Notes under the pieces: generated by a model | The model's database searches: none | Seen by the model: only the letters and a program-made list of their open reading frames with translations | What the model was told of the DNA's origin: nothing | Source of the DNA: IDS-8 sp035304285 | Lineage (GTDB): Bacteria; Pseudomonadota; Gammaproteobacteria; Steroidobacterales; Woeseiaceae | Reading direction: 5' to 3' | NCBI GenBank assembly: GCA_035304285.1 | Contig: DATGQI010000250.1 | Location: 1 to 49,876, forward strand | Length of the DNA stretch: 49,876 bases | In this document: piece by piece, positions 1-7,787 of the stretch | Numbering within the stretch: position 1 is the first letter of the stretch | How the letters are laid out: each line of letters begins with the position of its first letter | Position numbers and translations under genes: made by a program

Positions 1-2
1 TC

Positions 3-839
3 ATCAACGGTGGTGCGCACGCCGACAACAACGTAGACATCCAGGAATTCATGATCCTTCCCGTCGGCGCGCCGAATTTCACCGAAGCGTTACGCTATGG
101 CGCGGAAATATTTCATTCGCTGAAGGGCGTGTTGAAAAACCGTGGCCTGAACACCGCTGTCGGGGACGAAGGTGGGTTCGCTCCCGACCTGCCATCGAAT
201 CGCGCGGCGCTGGACACCATAGTCGAGGCCATCGAGAAAGCGGGCTATTCCTGCGGCGAGGACATTCTGCTGGGACTGGATGTCGCGAGTTCCGAATTCT
301 ACGAAGGCGGTCGATACAGGCTTGCCTCAGAGAAACGCGACTTCGACGCAGCTGGCTTCGTCGACTTTCTCTCGGAGCTGGTAGATGCCTACCCGATCAT
401 CACGATCGAAGACGGCATGGACGAAAGCGACTGGGACGGGTGGCGGCTCCTCACGGAGCGCTTAGGCGAAAAGGTACAGCTCGTCGGGGACGACCTGTTC
501 GTCACGAACACGCAAATTCTCGCCCGTGGGCTCGAGCAGAACATCGGAAATTCTATCTTGATAAAGCCGAACCAAATCGGTACCTTATCGGAAACTATTG
601 ATGCAATTACTATGGCTGTCGACGGGAACTTTTCGGCCGTCGTTTCACATCGGTCGGGCGAGACCTCGGACAGCACCATCGCCGACCTCGCAGTGGGAAC
701 GAGAGCAACGCAGATAAAAACCGGTTCGTTGTCACGCTCCGACCGCATCAGTAAATACAACCGCTTGCTGCGGATCGAGGAAGAACTCGGAGAGGACGCG
801 ACATACGCCGGGCGGGACGCTTTTTCGGTTCCGGTTTGA
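3..839 (+). CDS. eno: enolase, C-terminal part (5' truncated by window edge)
   Basis: Enolase interconverts 2-phosphoglycerate and phosphoenolpyruvate in glycolysis and is also a degradosome partner in many Gammaproteobacteria. The frame is open from base 3, so the gene starts outside the window; about 278 of the usual ~430 residues are present. Family landmarks seen in order: NGGAHADNN, the GDEGG loop carrying the catalytic Glu, the metal-ligand Glu in IEDGMDESDW, the metal-ligand Asp in VGDDLFVTN, the catalytic Lys in ILIKPNQIG, and the HRSGETSD loop near the C-terminus. It is followed by ftsB on the same strand, the standard gammaproteobacterial order. Identity is secure; the N-terminal domain cannot be judged. 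Confidence 0.97.
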   Translation: MNGGAHADNNVDIQEFMILPVGAPNFTEALRYGAEIFHSLKGVLKNRGLNTAVGDEGGFAPDLPSNRAALDTIVEAIEKAGYSCGEDILLGLDVASSEFYEGGRYRLASEKRDFDAAGFVDFLSELVDAYPIITIEDGMDESDWDGWRLLTERLGEKVQLVGDDLFVTNTQILARGLEQNIGNSILIKPNQIGTLSETIDAITMAVDGNFSAVVSHRSGETSDSTIADLAVGTRATQIKTGSLSRSDRISKYNRLLRIEEELGEDATYAGRDAFSVPV

Positions 840-935
840 TCCGGCGGTAGACGAAGACCATAAAGAAAACGATCAGAAGACGATAGCGTTCCACAGGGTA
901 TCTCTTCCGGAAAAAATAAGGGTTCGATCTTGTTC

Positions 936-1235
936 ATGCGCTGGATCATCGTTGTTTTGGCTTTGGCCGCGCTTGCGATGCAGGGGCAACTCTGGTTTTC
1001 GGAAGACGGCTATCGCAAGACCCGCGACTTGCGACAGGCGGTCACGGAGCAGATCCTGCAGAACGCTTCGCTGAAAGCTCGCAACGATGCCCTCGAAGCC
1101 GAAGTCGTCAACCTGAAGCAGGGACGTGATGCTGCCGAGGAACGGGCGCGCACCGACCTGGGACTTATCGGCGGGAGCGAAACCTTCTACCAGGTCGTGC
1201 CGGGTTCAGGTAAGTCAGGCAACGACTCGTCCTGA
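936..1235 (+). CDS. ftsB: cell division protein FtsB
   Basis: FtsB is a small bitopic inner-membrane protein of the divisome that forms a coiled-coil complex with FtsL and FtsQ. The 99-residue product has an N-terminal membrane helix (about residues 1-16), the LWF motif just after it, then a heptad-rich region (about 25-65) containing NASLKARNDALEAEV, and the conserved tail EERARTDLGLI...GETFYQ-like (here GSETFYQVVP). The ATG at 936 is chosen; a TTG two codons upstream (930) is in frame and equally close to the AAGGGT ribosome-binding-like sequence. Placement directly after eno is the expected synteny, but the next gene is truD rather than ispD. Confidence 0.93.
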   Translation: MRWIIVVLALAALAMQGQLWFSEDGYRKTRDLRQAVTEQILQNASLKARNDALEAEVVNLKQGRDAAEERARTDLGLIGGSETFYQVVPGSGKSGNDSS

Positions 1236-1305
1236 GCGTGGTTCCTTCGACGGTCGCCTGATCGAAAGAAGCGATCGCGAAAAATGTATTCCTAAGGACT
1301 CTCCT

Positions 1306-2340
1306 GTGCCAGTTGCTCCAGCCGCATTGCCAGACTGGCGGCGCGCCTTCGGGGGCGCCAGGTCCACTGCTCGCATACGTCAGTCGTGCGCCGACTTCGA
1401 GGTGACGGAACGCTTGAGTTTCGAGCCGGATGGCGATGGTGAGCACGACTTCCTGTGGATTGAAAAAGAAGGGCAAAATACCCCGTGGGTGGCAGGAGTA
1501 CTGGCGAAGTACGCCGGGATCAATTCATCGGATGTAGGCTACTCCGGACTCAAGGATCGACACGCTGTGACGCGCCAATGGTTCAGCGTTCGGCGTCCCG
1601 GCGCAGAGAAGGCGGACTGGAGCCGCTTCCGGGCGGAAGGTATCCGTATTCTTAAGGCCACTCGCCACGGACGCAAACTCAAGCGCGGCACGCATCGCGC
1701 CAACCACTTTCGGATCGCACTGCGCGAGGTATCGGCCCCGGCCGACGTCGTGGCTGTACTCGAGCGAATCCTCGAGCATGGCATGCCGAACTATTTCGGC
1801 GAGCAGCGCTTCGGGCATGAGGGACGCAACCTCTCGCTCGCTGAACGAATGTTCGCGGGTCGCCGCCTGCCGCGAAACCAGCGATCCATCGCCCTGTCTT
1901 CGGCACGGTCGTTCCTGTTCAATGTAGTCCTCGAGCGCCGGGTAGTGGAGCAGACATGGAATACCTTGATGCCGGGCGACTGCGCGAACCTTGATGGCAG
2001 CGGCAGCGTATTTCCGGTGCACGTTGTCGATGATGAGTTGCTGCACCGCGCCGCGACGCTCGACCTGCACCCGACGGGTCCGCTGTGGGGCAGCGGAGAA
2101 TCCCAGGTGTCCGGTACGGTGGCGAGCCTCGAGGGGTCGGTGATCGCCTGCCACCCGAGCCTGGCGAGAGGGCTTGTGTCGCAGCGCGTCAGCTGTTCGC
2201 GTCGCGCGCTCCGGGCGCGCGTGTCGGAGCTCAGATGGCAGCAATCCCATGAGCACACCCTTTGGCTCGAGTTCACCTTAGGTCGCGGTGTGTTCGCTAC
2301 CTCTTTGCTGCGGGAGCTTTGCCATACACCTTCAAGCTGA
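1306..2340 (+). CDS. truD: tRNA pseudouridine(13) synthase TruD
   Basis: TruD converts U13 of tRNA-Glu to pseudouridine. The 344-residue product matches the family length (E. coli 349). Conserved parts include FEPDGDGEH near residue 40, the catalytic motif GLKDRHAVT with Asp84, PNYFGEQRFG in the middle and FATSLLREL at the end. The GTG at 1306 is chosen because AAGGA lies 7 nt upstream and because the frame before it, which overlaps ftsB, has no family resemblance. The gap after ftsB is 70 nt, probably one transcription unit. It converges with the smr gene 14 nt downstream. Confidence 0.95.
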   Translation: MPVAPAALPDWRRAFGGARSTARIRQSCADFEVTERLSFEPDGDGEHDFLWIEKEGQNTPWVAGVLAKYAGINSSDVGYSGLKDRHAVTRQWFSVRRPGAEKADWSRFRAEGIRILKATRHGRKLKRGTHRANHFRIALREVSAPADVVAVLERILEHGMPNYFGEQRFGHEGRNLSLAERMFAGRRLPRNQRSIALSSARSFLFNVVLERRVVEQTWNTLMPGDCANLDGSGSVFPVHVVDDELLHRAATLDLHPTGPLWGSGESQVSGTVASLEGSVIACHPSLARGLVSQRVSCSRRALRARVSELRWQQSHEHTLWLEFTLGRGVFATSLLRELCHTPSS

Positions 2341-2354
2341 TCTGCAGGGGCTCA

Positions 2355-2921
2355 CTACTTTCTCAGCAGTACGTACAGGGCGCCAGTGCCGCCGTCAGCG
2401 GGTCGCGCGGATACGAATGCGAGTACCGGCTCCCAGCGCCGCAGCCACTGGTCCGCTTTTCGCTTCAGGACCGGGCCGTTATGCCCGGAGCCCAGGCCTT
2501 TGCCGTGCACGACGCGGACGCAGGTATAGCCGCGGATCAGGGACTGCTCGATGAAGGCGCTCAAAGCCTCCCTGGCCTCCGCCGAGTTCAGCCCATGCAG
2601 GTCTACCCAGGCCTGCACGCTGACGCCGCCTCGCGCGAGGCGGCGCATGGTTTTCAGGTTGACCGACGGGTGCCGGTAGTAAAGCGCGCTGCCATTGGCA
2701 ATTTCAATAGCGTGCGAGTCCGCCTCGAGGCTTTCCCGAAGCGCCTGCCGTTCATCGAGTCGCGAGAATCGGGCGATCGCCCTTGCCCTTCGCCGCGGAG
2801 GCTCGACGGTGTCCGTGCGTATTGGCCGCGCATCAGCCATCGCGCGGCGGAACAGTTGGCCTTCATCGTCTGCGCCCGTATGGCTGCTCGAATTTTCCCA
2901 CTGGTTCTTGCGTCGAGGCAT
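2355..2921 (-). CDS. Smr-domain protein (SmrA/SmrB-like nuclease)
   Basis: Small MutS-related domain proteins nick nucleic acids; SmrB-type members cleave mRNA on collided ribosomes, whereas for other members the target is unclear. The 188-residue product has a basic, disordered N-terminal part containing an LFRRAM-x-D-x-RPI segment typical of bacterial SmrA/SmrB proteins, then an Smr domain with VDLHGLNSAEAR (about residue 105) and VRVVHGKGLGSGHNGPVLK (about 135), both hallmark motifs. The ATG at 2921 is preferred because GGAG precedes it by about 8 nt; the frame stays open to 3119 but that part runs into the palindrome at 3068-3227. It sits alone on the minus strand between truD and surE, an insertion into the usual order. 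Smr identity is sure; the SmrA versus SmrB assignment is not. Confidence 0.9.
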   Translation of the reverse strand: MPRRKNQWENSSSHTGADDEGQLFRRAMADARPIRTDTVEPPRRRARAIARFSRLDERQALRESLEADSHAIEIANGSALYYRHPSVNLKTMRRLARGGVSVQAWVDLHGLNSAEAREALSAFIEQSLIRGYTCVRVVHGKGLGSGHNGPVLKRKADQWLRRWEPVLAFVSARPADGGTGALYVLLRK

Positions 2922-3067
2922 GCTGGCTCCGTGTGATGCGAAACTGGGGTCCCGAGACAACTTTGAGTATAGTGTGCGCCGATTTTTGAGGGACGCGGGT
3001 AGTTCATCCGCGGGCGCCATCTTAGGGCATGCTCCGTGGTAGCTTATCCTCGCACAACCGGACCAGG

Positions 3068-3227
3068 GGGGTCTGCGCGGTAGAAATATTCCTACTGCAA
3101 ATGCACCACAGCGGTCCATTTTTCCGTTCTTTTTCGTTGCGTAGGTCCACTATGCGCCTCAAAAGAACGGAAAAATGGCCTCGCTGTGGCACATTTTCGC
3201 TACGGAAATTTCTACCGCGCAGACCCC
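3068..3227. repeat. ~160-bp imperfect palindrome (MITE-like element)
   Basis: Two arms of about 66 nt (3068-3133 and 3161-3227) are reverse complements with only a handful of mismatches and one-base gaps. The outer 20 nt beginning GGGGTCTGCGCGGTAGAAAT are identical in both arms, and the inner CCATTTTTCCGTTCTTTT is also identical. The loop is about 27 nt. Any transcript would form a very long hairpin. It lies between the divergent smr and surE genes. Its right edge is followed by CTAGCCCGGATATCTC, a motif seen again after rpoS. No coding capacity is credible. Likely a MITE-type element or a pair of inverted repeats. Confidence 0.8.
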
Positions 3228-3324
3228 TAGCCCGGATATCTCCCCGCTAACCGCCGAGTTACCGGGGCACGGGCGCGCGACCGCAAGATGGGGGCTTTAA
3301 TCGTAGTGTCAACAGGGATGGCAA

Positions 3325-4068
3325 TTGAAAATTCTGGTCAGCAATGACGATGGGTACCTCGCCACCGGAATCAACGCGCTCGCCGAAGCGTTGTCCAGGG
3401 TGGCTGAGATCGTGGTCGTGGCGCCCGAACGAAATCACAGCGGGGCCAGTAACTCCCTGACGCTGCATTCACCTCTTCGCATCCGGAAGGTTGCCGAAGA
3501 TCATTATTTCGTCGACGGCACCCCATCCGACTGCGTGCATCTCGCGCTTTCGGGCTTCCTGGACTTCGAACCGGACATCGTGGTTTCCGGGGTTAACCAT
3601 GGGGCGAACCTCGGCGACGACGTCATCTACTCGGGCACCGTTGCGGCCGCGATGGAGGGACGCTTCCTCGGGTTTCCGGCAATCGCCGTGTCGCTGGTCG
3701 GTCATCGCGCGGTGCATTTCGACACCGCGGCCCGGGTCGCCTGCGACCTCGTCGAGCGCCTGCAGCGGAACCCGGCGCCCAAAGACGTCATCCTGAACGT
3801 GAATGTCCCGGACAGGCCGTACGAAGAACTTACCGGGGTTGTCGCTGCGCGCCTGGGATTCAGGCACCGCTCAGAACCGCTTATTGAGTCTGTCGATCCC
3901 CAGGGAAGCAAGATTTACTGGATCGGTCCTGCCGGACCCGGGCAGGATGCCGGACCCGGAACGGACTTCGCCGCGATCGCAGCGGGCGCGGTGTCGGTAA
4001 CGCCGCTCAAAGTCGACCTCACGCGGCACGAGGCGCTCTCCAGGGTCTCTGATTGGCTGAGCCGTTAA
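3325..4068 (+). CDS. surE: 5'/3'-nucleotidase SurE
   Basis: SurE is a metal-dependent nucleoside monophosphate phosphatase linked to stationary-phase survival. The 247-residue product carries the metal-binding SNDDGY motif (Asp8, Asp9), Ser39 in NHSGASNS, and Asn91 in SGVNHGANLGDD, all family signatures. The start is TTG at 3325 with an AGGGATGG ribosome-binding-like sequence about 5 nt upstream; no ATG gives a better N-terminus, since MKILVSNDDG is the standard SurE beginning. The stop overlaps the pcm start by one base (TAATG), indicating translational coupling. Surrounding order surE-pcm-yqaA-nlpD-rpoS is classic. Confidence 0.96.
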   Translation: MKILVSNDDGYLATGINALAEALSRVAEIVVVAPERNHSGASNSLTLHSPLRIRKVAEDHYFVDGTPSDCVHLALSGFLDFEPDIVVSGVNHGANLGDDVIYSGTVAAAMEGRFLGFPAIAVSLVGHRAVHFDTAARVACDLVERLQRNPAPKDVILNVNVPDRPYEELTGVVAARLGFRHRSEPLIESVDPQGSKIYWIGPAGPGQDAGPGTDFAAIAAGAVSVTPLKVDLTRHEALSRVSDWLSR

Positions 4069-4736
4069 TGAACCGGAATTCCGGCGCCCGGGGCATCGGC
4101 ATGACCTCCGCGCGCACACGCGATCGCCTGGTCGAGCGACTTGCCGCACAAGGCATCCGTTCCCGGGTGGTTCTGGAGCGCATTCGTAACGTGCCGCGGC
4201 ACCTGTTCGTTGACGAAGCACTCGAAAGCCGGGCCTACGAGGACACGGCGCTGCCGATCGGGCAGGGCCAGACCATCAGCCAGCCGTACGTCGTCGCCCG
4301 CATGACCGAATCGCTACTCGAGGATTTCGACGGTGAACGGGTGCTCGAGATTGGCACCGGGTGCGGCTACCAGACCGCCGTGCTCGCGCCGCTCGTAAAG
4401 GAAATATTCACAGTCGAGCGAATTCCCGAGCTTTTGAGAAGGACTCGGCAGCGGCTGCGCGATCTGGATTTATACAATGTACGTTTCAGGCTCGGGGACG
4501 GCTGGGAAGGCTGGCGCAAGTACAGTCCTTACGACGGCATTATTGTCGCCGCAGCGGCGCCGGAGGTGCCACCCAAACTGCTGGAACAACTGGCGCCGGG
4601 CGGTCGCCTGATCATCCCGGTGGGACCGCCGCGGCGCCAGGAACTGTGCCGCGTCACCAGGACAAACGATCATTTCGAACGAGTATCGCTTGGAGCGGTT
4701 AGCTTCGTGCCGCTCGTACAAGGAAGGAAATTTTGA
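4068..4736 (+). CDS. pcm: protein-L-isoaspartate O-methyltransferase
   Basis: Pcm methylates isoaspartyl residues in aged proteins with S-adenosylmethionine, starting their repair. The 222-residue product includes ALPIGQGQTISQP (substrate-side loop, about residue 65) and the SAM-binding motif VLEIGTGCGYQT (about 95), then GDGWEGW and PVGPPRRQELC, as expected. ATG at 4068 overlaps the surE stop; an internal ATG at 4101 would give 211 residues, closer to the usual 208, so the exact start is uncertain. It is coupled to surE, and both are typical stationary-phase survival genes upstream of rpoS. Confidence 0.95.
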   Translation: MNRNSGARGIGMTSARTRDRLVERLAAQGIRSRVVLERIRNVPRHLFVDEALESRAYEDTALPIGQGQTISQPYVVARMTESLLEDFDGERVLEIGTGCGYQTAVLAPLVKEIFTVERIPELLRRTRQRLRDLDLYNVRFRLGDGWEGWRKYSPYDGIIVAAAAPEVPPKLLEQLAPGGRLIIPVGPPRRQELCRVTRTNDHFERVSLGAVSFVPLVQGRKF

Positions 4737-4809
4737 ACATATTCCGATATATATACGAACTTAATAATGTAAATTCTGGGTTCGGTAGCACGGGACGGAG
4801 CGAAAGCTG

Positions 4810-5394
4810 ATGCGCCTTTTCGGACCCTTGTACGAGCGCGTCCTGGAATGGTCGAGGCACCGCCACGCCGAACGCTATCTCGCCGGTCTTTCTTTCGCGG
4901 AATCTTCCTTCTTTCCGATACCGCCTGATGTCATGCTCGCGCCGATGTGCCTGGCCGAACGGAAGCGCGCATGGCGCTACGCTACCGTCACCACGGTTGC
5001 CTCCGTCCTTGGCGGCGTCGCCGGCTATGCAATCGGTTACTTCCTGTTCGAATTGATCGAACCGTGGCTGCAAACGACCCATTACTGGGAGAGTTATCTC
5101 GAGGCGCGAGCCTGGTTCAACAAATGGGGCGTACTGGCGGTGTTCGTCGCCGGTTTCTCTCCCATTCCCTACAAGATTTTTACCATCGCGGCTGGAGCTG
5201 CGGTGCTGACTTTTCCCTTGTTTGTACTGGCGTCCTTCCTCGGCCGCGGTGGCCGCTTTTACCTGGTAGCAGGCTTTATCGTGGCAGGCGGCGAACGCAT
5301 GGCTACGCTGTTGCCCAGATACGTGGAACGCATTGGCTGGGCCGTCGTCGTGGTGGCAGTGGTGGGAGTCGGATTCTTAATGATGAAGGAATGA
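4810..5394 (+). CDS. YqaA-family (VTT/SNARE-associated) inner-membrane protein
   Basis: A 194-residue polytopic membrane protein of the YqaA/DedA-like VTT superfamily. Visible features: an amphipathic N-terminus, the conserved ESSFFPIPPDVMLAP segment (about residues 30-45), hydrophobic helices around 58-80, 110-125 and 130-150, a GFSPIPYKIFTIAAG re-entrant motif, and a final helix near the C-terminus. DedA relatives affect undecaprenyl phosphate or phospholipid translocation and membrane potential; the function of YqaA itself is not established. The gene overlaps nlpD by 4 nt (ATGA), so they are coupled. A GGAG-like site precedes the ATG. The 73-nt gap after pcm is unusually AT-rich and could hold a promoter. 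Confidence 0.88.
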   Translation: MRLFGPLYERVLEWSRHRHAERYLAGLSFAESSFFPIPPDVMLAPMCLAERKRAWRYATVTTVASVLGGVAGYAIGYFLFELIEPWLQTTHYWESYLEARAWFNKWGVLAVFVAGFSPIPYKIFTIAAGAAVLTFPLFVLASFLGRGGRFYLVAGFIVAGGERMATLLPRYVERIGWAVVVVAVVGVGFLMMKE

Positions 5395-6134
5395 GACGAC
5401 AGAGGAGTCGCTGCGGCGCTGCCGGTGCCGGAGTGCTTACGACTTATCGACTGTCCCTGCTCCTGGCGGTGCTTTTCCTTACTGCCTGTGGAACTGCGAC
5501 GCGTCGTGACCACGCACCTGATACTCACATCGTGCGCGCAGGTGAGACGCTCTTCACCATCGCCTGGCGTTATGGCAGGGATTATCGTGATCTCGCGCGG
5601 TGGAACCGGCTCGGCGACGGCTCCCTCATCTACCCCGGCCAGGTAATCCAGCTCGACCCACCTGCCGGAGCGCGTGCGGCAGCGCCGCGCCAAGCGGCGA
5701 GCGCGGCGAATCCGCCTGCACCGCGGCGCTCAGAGCCGCTGCCGAGGATTCCGGCGGAGCCGCCACCGCCATGGGGATGGCCGACCTCGGGTGAGGTTGT
5801 CGTGGAATTCGGCGGTCGCCCGGGCAGCGGCACCGGCGTCCTGATCAACGGCAAGCCGGGGCAGCCGATCGAGGCAGCGGCCGCTGGGCGGGTGGTCTAT
5901 TCCGGTGGTGGACTGATCGGCTATGGACAGCTTATTATCATCAAGCACAACGACACTTACCTCAGTGCATATGGGCACAACGCGTCGCTGCTGGTTCAGG
6001 AAGGTGAAGCCATCCGTAAGGGCCAGCGCATAGCAACGATGGGTGAGGGGCCGGGACGTGAGCCGCGACTGCATTTCGAGATCAGGCGCAACGGCAAGCC
6101 GGTTGACCCGCGACAATATCTGCCAGCGAGATAA
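5391..6134 (+). CDS. nlpD: murein hydrolase activator NlpD (LysM + degenerate LytM lipoprotein)
   Basis: NlpD activates the septal amidase AmiC and is an outer-membrane lipoprotein. The 247-residue product begins with a lipoprotein signal ending in a lipobox LTAC (Cys33), followed by a LysM domain (about 44-88, HIVRAGETLFTIAWRYG), a Pro/Ala-rich linker, and a C-terminal M23/LytM domain with YGQLIIIKHNDTYLSAYGHN and LHFEIRRNGKPVDP. The position where active M23 enzymes have the first zinc His reads GTGVLING, so the domain should be catalytically dead, as in E. coli NlpD. ATG 5391 overlaps the yqaA stop and has GAAGGA in front. It is the gene upstream of rpoS, whose main promoter lies inside nlpD in E. 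coli; whether that holds here was not determined. Confidence 0.94.
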   Translation: MRRQRSRCGAAGAGVLTTYRLSLLLAVLFLTACGTATRRDHAPDTHIVRAGETLFTIAWRYGRDYRDLARWNRLGDGSLIYPGQVIQLDPPAGARAAAPRQAASAANPPAPRRSEPLPRIPAEPPPPWGWPTSGEVVVEFGGRPGSGTGVLINGKPGQPIEAAAAGRVVYSGGGLIGYGQLIIIKHNDTYLSAYGHNASLLVQEGEAIRKGQRIATMGEGPGREPRLHFEIRRNGKPVDPRQYLPAR

Positions 6135-6251
6135 TCGACTTTACATCAGCGCCAGATTCGCATTGGCAGCTGTGGCGAGTACTCCATGGAACGGCAGCAT
6201 TAGTACGTCAACGTCACAGTTCCGTGCGACAGAACGGGGTTTCATGCCGCG

Positions 6252-6278
6252 ACTCCCTCGCCTGCAAGAGCGAGGAGT
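6252..6278 (+). promoter_or_regulatory. hairpin covering the rpoS ribosome binding site
   Basis: A local stem pairs 6252-6255 with 6275-6278 and 6257-6261 with 6270-6274, giving 9 base pairs with one bulged C (6256) and an 8-nt loop. The 3' strand contains the whole Shine-Dalgarno sequence GAGGAG (6272-6277) of rpoS. The structure is read directly from sequence; its role in restraining rpoS translation is inferred by analogy with the E. coli rpoS leader, where a different inhibitory stem is opened by small RNAs. Confidence 0.5.
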
Positions 6279-6284
6279 TCTACA

Positions 6285-7166
6285 GTGGCAGTTGCAGGTT
6301 GGTCAAAAGAAGCAATCCGCGCCGATGCGAGTGCGCTTTCTCCATACGACGCCAAGAGTCTCTACCTGAACGAGGTCGGGACCTCCCGGTTACTGTCAGC
6401 CGAGGAGGAGGTTCAGATCGCGCGGCGCATACGACAAGGCGACGAAGCAGCCCGGCGTCGGATGATTGAAAGCAACCTGAGACTCGTCGTGAAGCTTGCT
6501 CGCCGTTACATCGATCGGGGGCTGCCGCTGCTCGACCTGATCGAGGAAGGCAATCTCGGTTTGATCCATGCCGTCCGGAAGTTCGACCCCGAACGCGGCT
6601 TTCGCTTTTCCACCTATGCAACCTGGTGGATCCGCCAGACGATCGAGCGCGCAATCATGAACCAGACCCGCCCGGTTCGACTGCCCATCCACGTCATCAA
6701 GGACATCAACTCGTGCCTGCGCGCGGCGCGCTACCTGCGCCAGGTAAACGGTACGGCTCCTACCGCAGCCGAAATCGCACAACACTTGAAGCGCGAACCC
6801 GCCGACGTGGAACGGCTTATCGCTCTTCACGAGCGCGTCAGTATCGGCTCCGCTGCCAGCGACGACGACACCACGCCGCTCGACATGCTTGCCGACGAAC
6901 CCGAAGCCGAGCCGCCGCAATGCGTCCAGCAGGAACGGGTAACGGCAATCCTCGACGCGTGGCTCTTGAAACTGGACGAGAAGCAGAGGGCTGTCGTTGA
7001 ACAGCGCTTCGGACTGCATGGCTGCAAGCGCCTTACGCTGGAGGAAATCGGCCGCGAGATCGGCGTCACCCGCGAGCGAGTCCGGCAAATTCAGCTCGAA
7101 GCCCTGAACAACCTGAAAGGAATGATGGAGAGCCACGGCTTCAACGGCGCAGCCATGCTTGACTAG
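6285..7166 (+). CDS. rpoS: RNA polymerase sigma factor RpoS
   Basis: Stationary-phase and general-stress sigma factor of the sigma-70 family. The 293-residue product lacks region 1.1 and has region 1.2 (about 20-48, YLNEVGTSRLLSAEEE), the region 2 core (RRRMIESNLRLVVKLARRY, then EEGNLGLIHAVRKFDPERGF and FSTYATWWIRQTIERAIM, the -10 recognition and melting surface), region 3, and region 4 with the LTLEEIGREIGVTRERVRQI helix-turn-helix. It is shorter than E. coli RpoS (330), mostly at the N-terminus. GTG start at 6285 with GAGGAG 7 nt upstream. Position after nlpD separates it from rpoD or rpoH. Its TAG stop lies in a CTAG at the edge of a hairpin element. Confidence 0.95.
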   Translation: MAVAGWSKEAIRADASALSPYDAKSLYLNEVGTSRLLSAEEEVQIARRIRQGDEAARRRMIESNLRLVVKLARRYIDRGLPLLDLIEEGNLGLIHAVRKFDPERGFRFSTYATWWIRQTIERAIMNQTRPVRLPIHVIKDINSCLRAARYLRQVNGTAPTAAEIAQHLKREPADVERLIALHERVSIGSAASDDDTTPLDMLADEPEAEPPQCVQQERVTAILDAWLLKLDEKQRAVVEQRFGLHGCKRLTLEEIGREIGVTRERVRQIQLEALNNLKGMMESHGFNGAAMLD

Positions 7167-7223
7167 ACTCCCTGACCCGGATATCTCACCAATTGCGCGG
7201 AATCGTTGAGATACCCGGTCTAG
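7163..7223. repeat. convergent-gene hairpin bounded by CTAG (shared CCGG-TATCTC motif)
   Basis: Between the stops of rpoS and the convergent DUF498 gene lies an inverted repeat: CCCGGATATCTCACC on the left and, reading the other strand, CCGGGTATCTCAAC on the right, separated by about 15 nt. Each outer boundary is a CTAG (7163-7166 and 7220-7223) that also holds the TAG stop of the adjacent gene. The same motif, CTAGCCCGGATATCTC, follows the palindrome at 3068-3227. It could serve as a bidirectional terminator, although no U-run follows, and it looks like part of a dispersed repeat. Confidence 0.6.
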
Positions 7224-7612
7224 CTTCGCTCGTCGCCTCCGGATTGTTTGACGATCAGCGCGGCGGCGGCTCGGCGACCTTCGTTGATGAGGATGTTGAA
7301 CGTCCGGCATGCAGCGGGCGTATCCATCGTTTCAAAGCCGATGCCGCGGCGCGCCAGCGCGAACACCAGTTCACGGGGCGGGAAAACAGGTTTCCAGCCG
7401 GTGCCGACCACGATCATCTCGGGAGCGTCGTCGAGGATGACCGTGAGGGAGCTCTCATCCAGCTGGCCAATGTCGTCGATACTCCAGTCATGAACCTCGC
7501 GCTCCGCTGTCAACATGACGTTTTTGTGGAGGACGTCATTGCCTATGCGGATGCGCCCCGGCTCGACCTGCCGCACCGTGATCTCGGAAATCTGTTCGCG
7601 GGTGAATTGCAT
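7220..7612 (-). CDS. Mth938/DUF498 domain protein
   Basis: A 130-residue soluble protein of the DUF498/Mth938 family, related to mitochondrial complex I assembly factor NDUFAF3. Visible: an N-terminal beta-strand region, IRIGNDVLHKNVML, then EMIVVGTGWKPVFPP and FETMDTPAACRTFNILINEGRRAAAALI at the C-terminus, matching the family's conserved GTG-x4 and TxAACRTYNIL-type motifs. The biochemical role in bacteria is unknown. ATG 7612 is chosen because the frame further upstream has no family resemblance. It is convergent with rpoS and divergent from the rpfE-like gene; the 175-nt divergent gap presumably holds promoters for both, none obvious. Confidence 0.85.
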   Translation of the reverse strand: MQFTREQISEITVRQVEPGRIRIGNDVLHKNVMLTAEREVHDWSIDDIGQLDESSLTVILDDAPEMIVVGTGWKPVFPPRELVFALARRGIGFETMDTPAACRTFNILINEGRRAAAALIVKQSGGDERS

Positions 7613-7787
7613 CGCCGGCTCCGGGTTTGCTGCCGTCAGGGTTTCTGCAGCAGAAGTGTCGATCGCGCAGTAACGCCTGACTGATGATACAAAGATCGGG
7701 TTGCAGTTCAACCGCGAACGTGAAGAATACGCCCGGAACGCAGCAGTAATGAAAGCAGCAGGACACGCGGAAGGAGTCGTCGCGCAC

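Noticed and set aside
1126..1305. extension of truD into ftsB
   Set aside because: GTG 1306 has a good ribosome binding site and gives the family length; the overlapping part resembles nothing.
3029..3250. 73-codon frame across the 3.1-kb palindrome
   Set aside because: It spans both arms of the palindrome and has no ribosome binding site.
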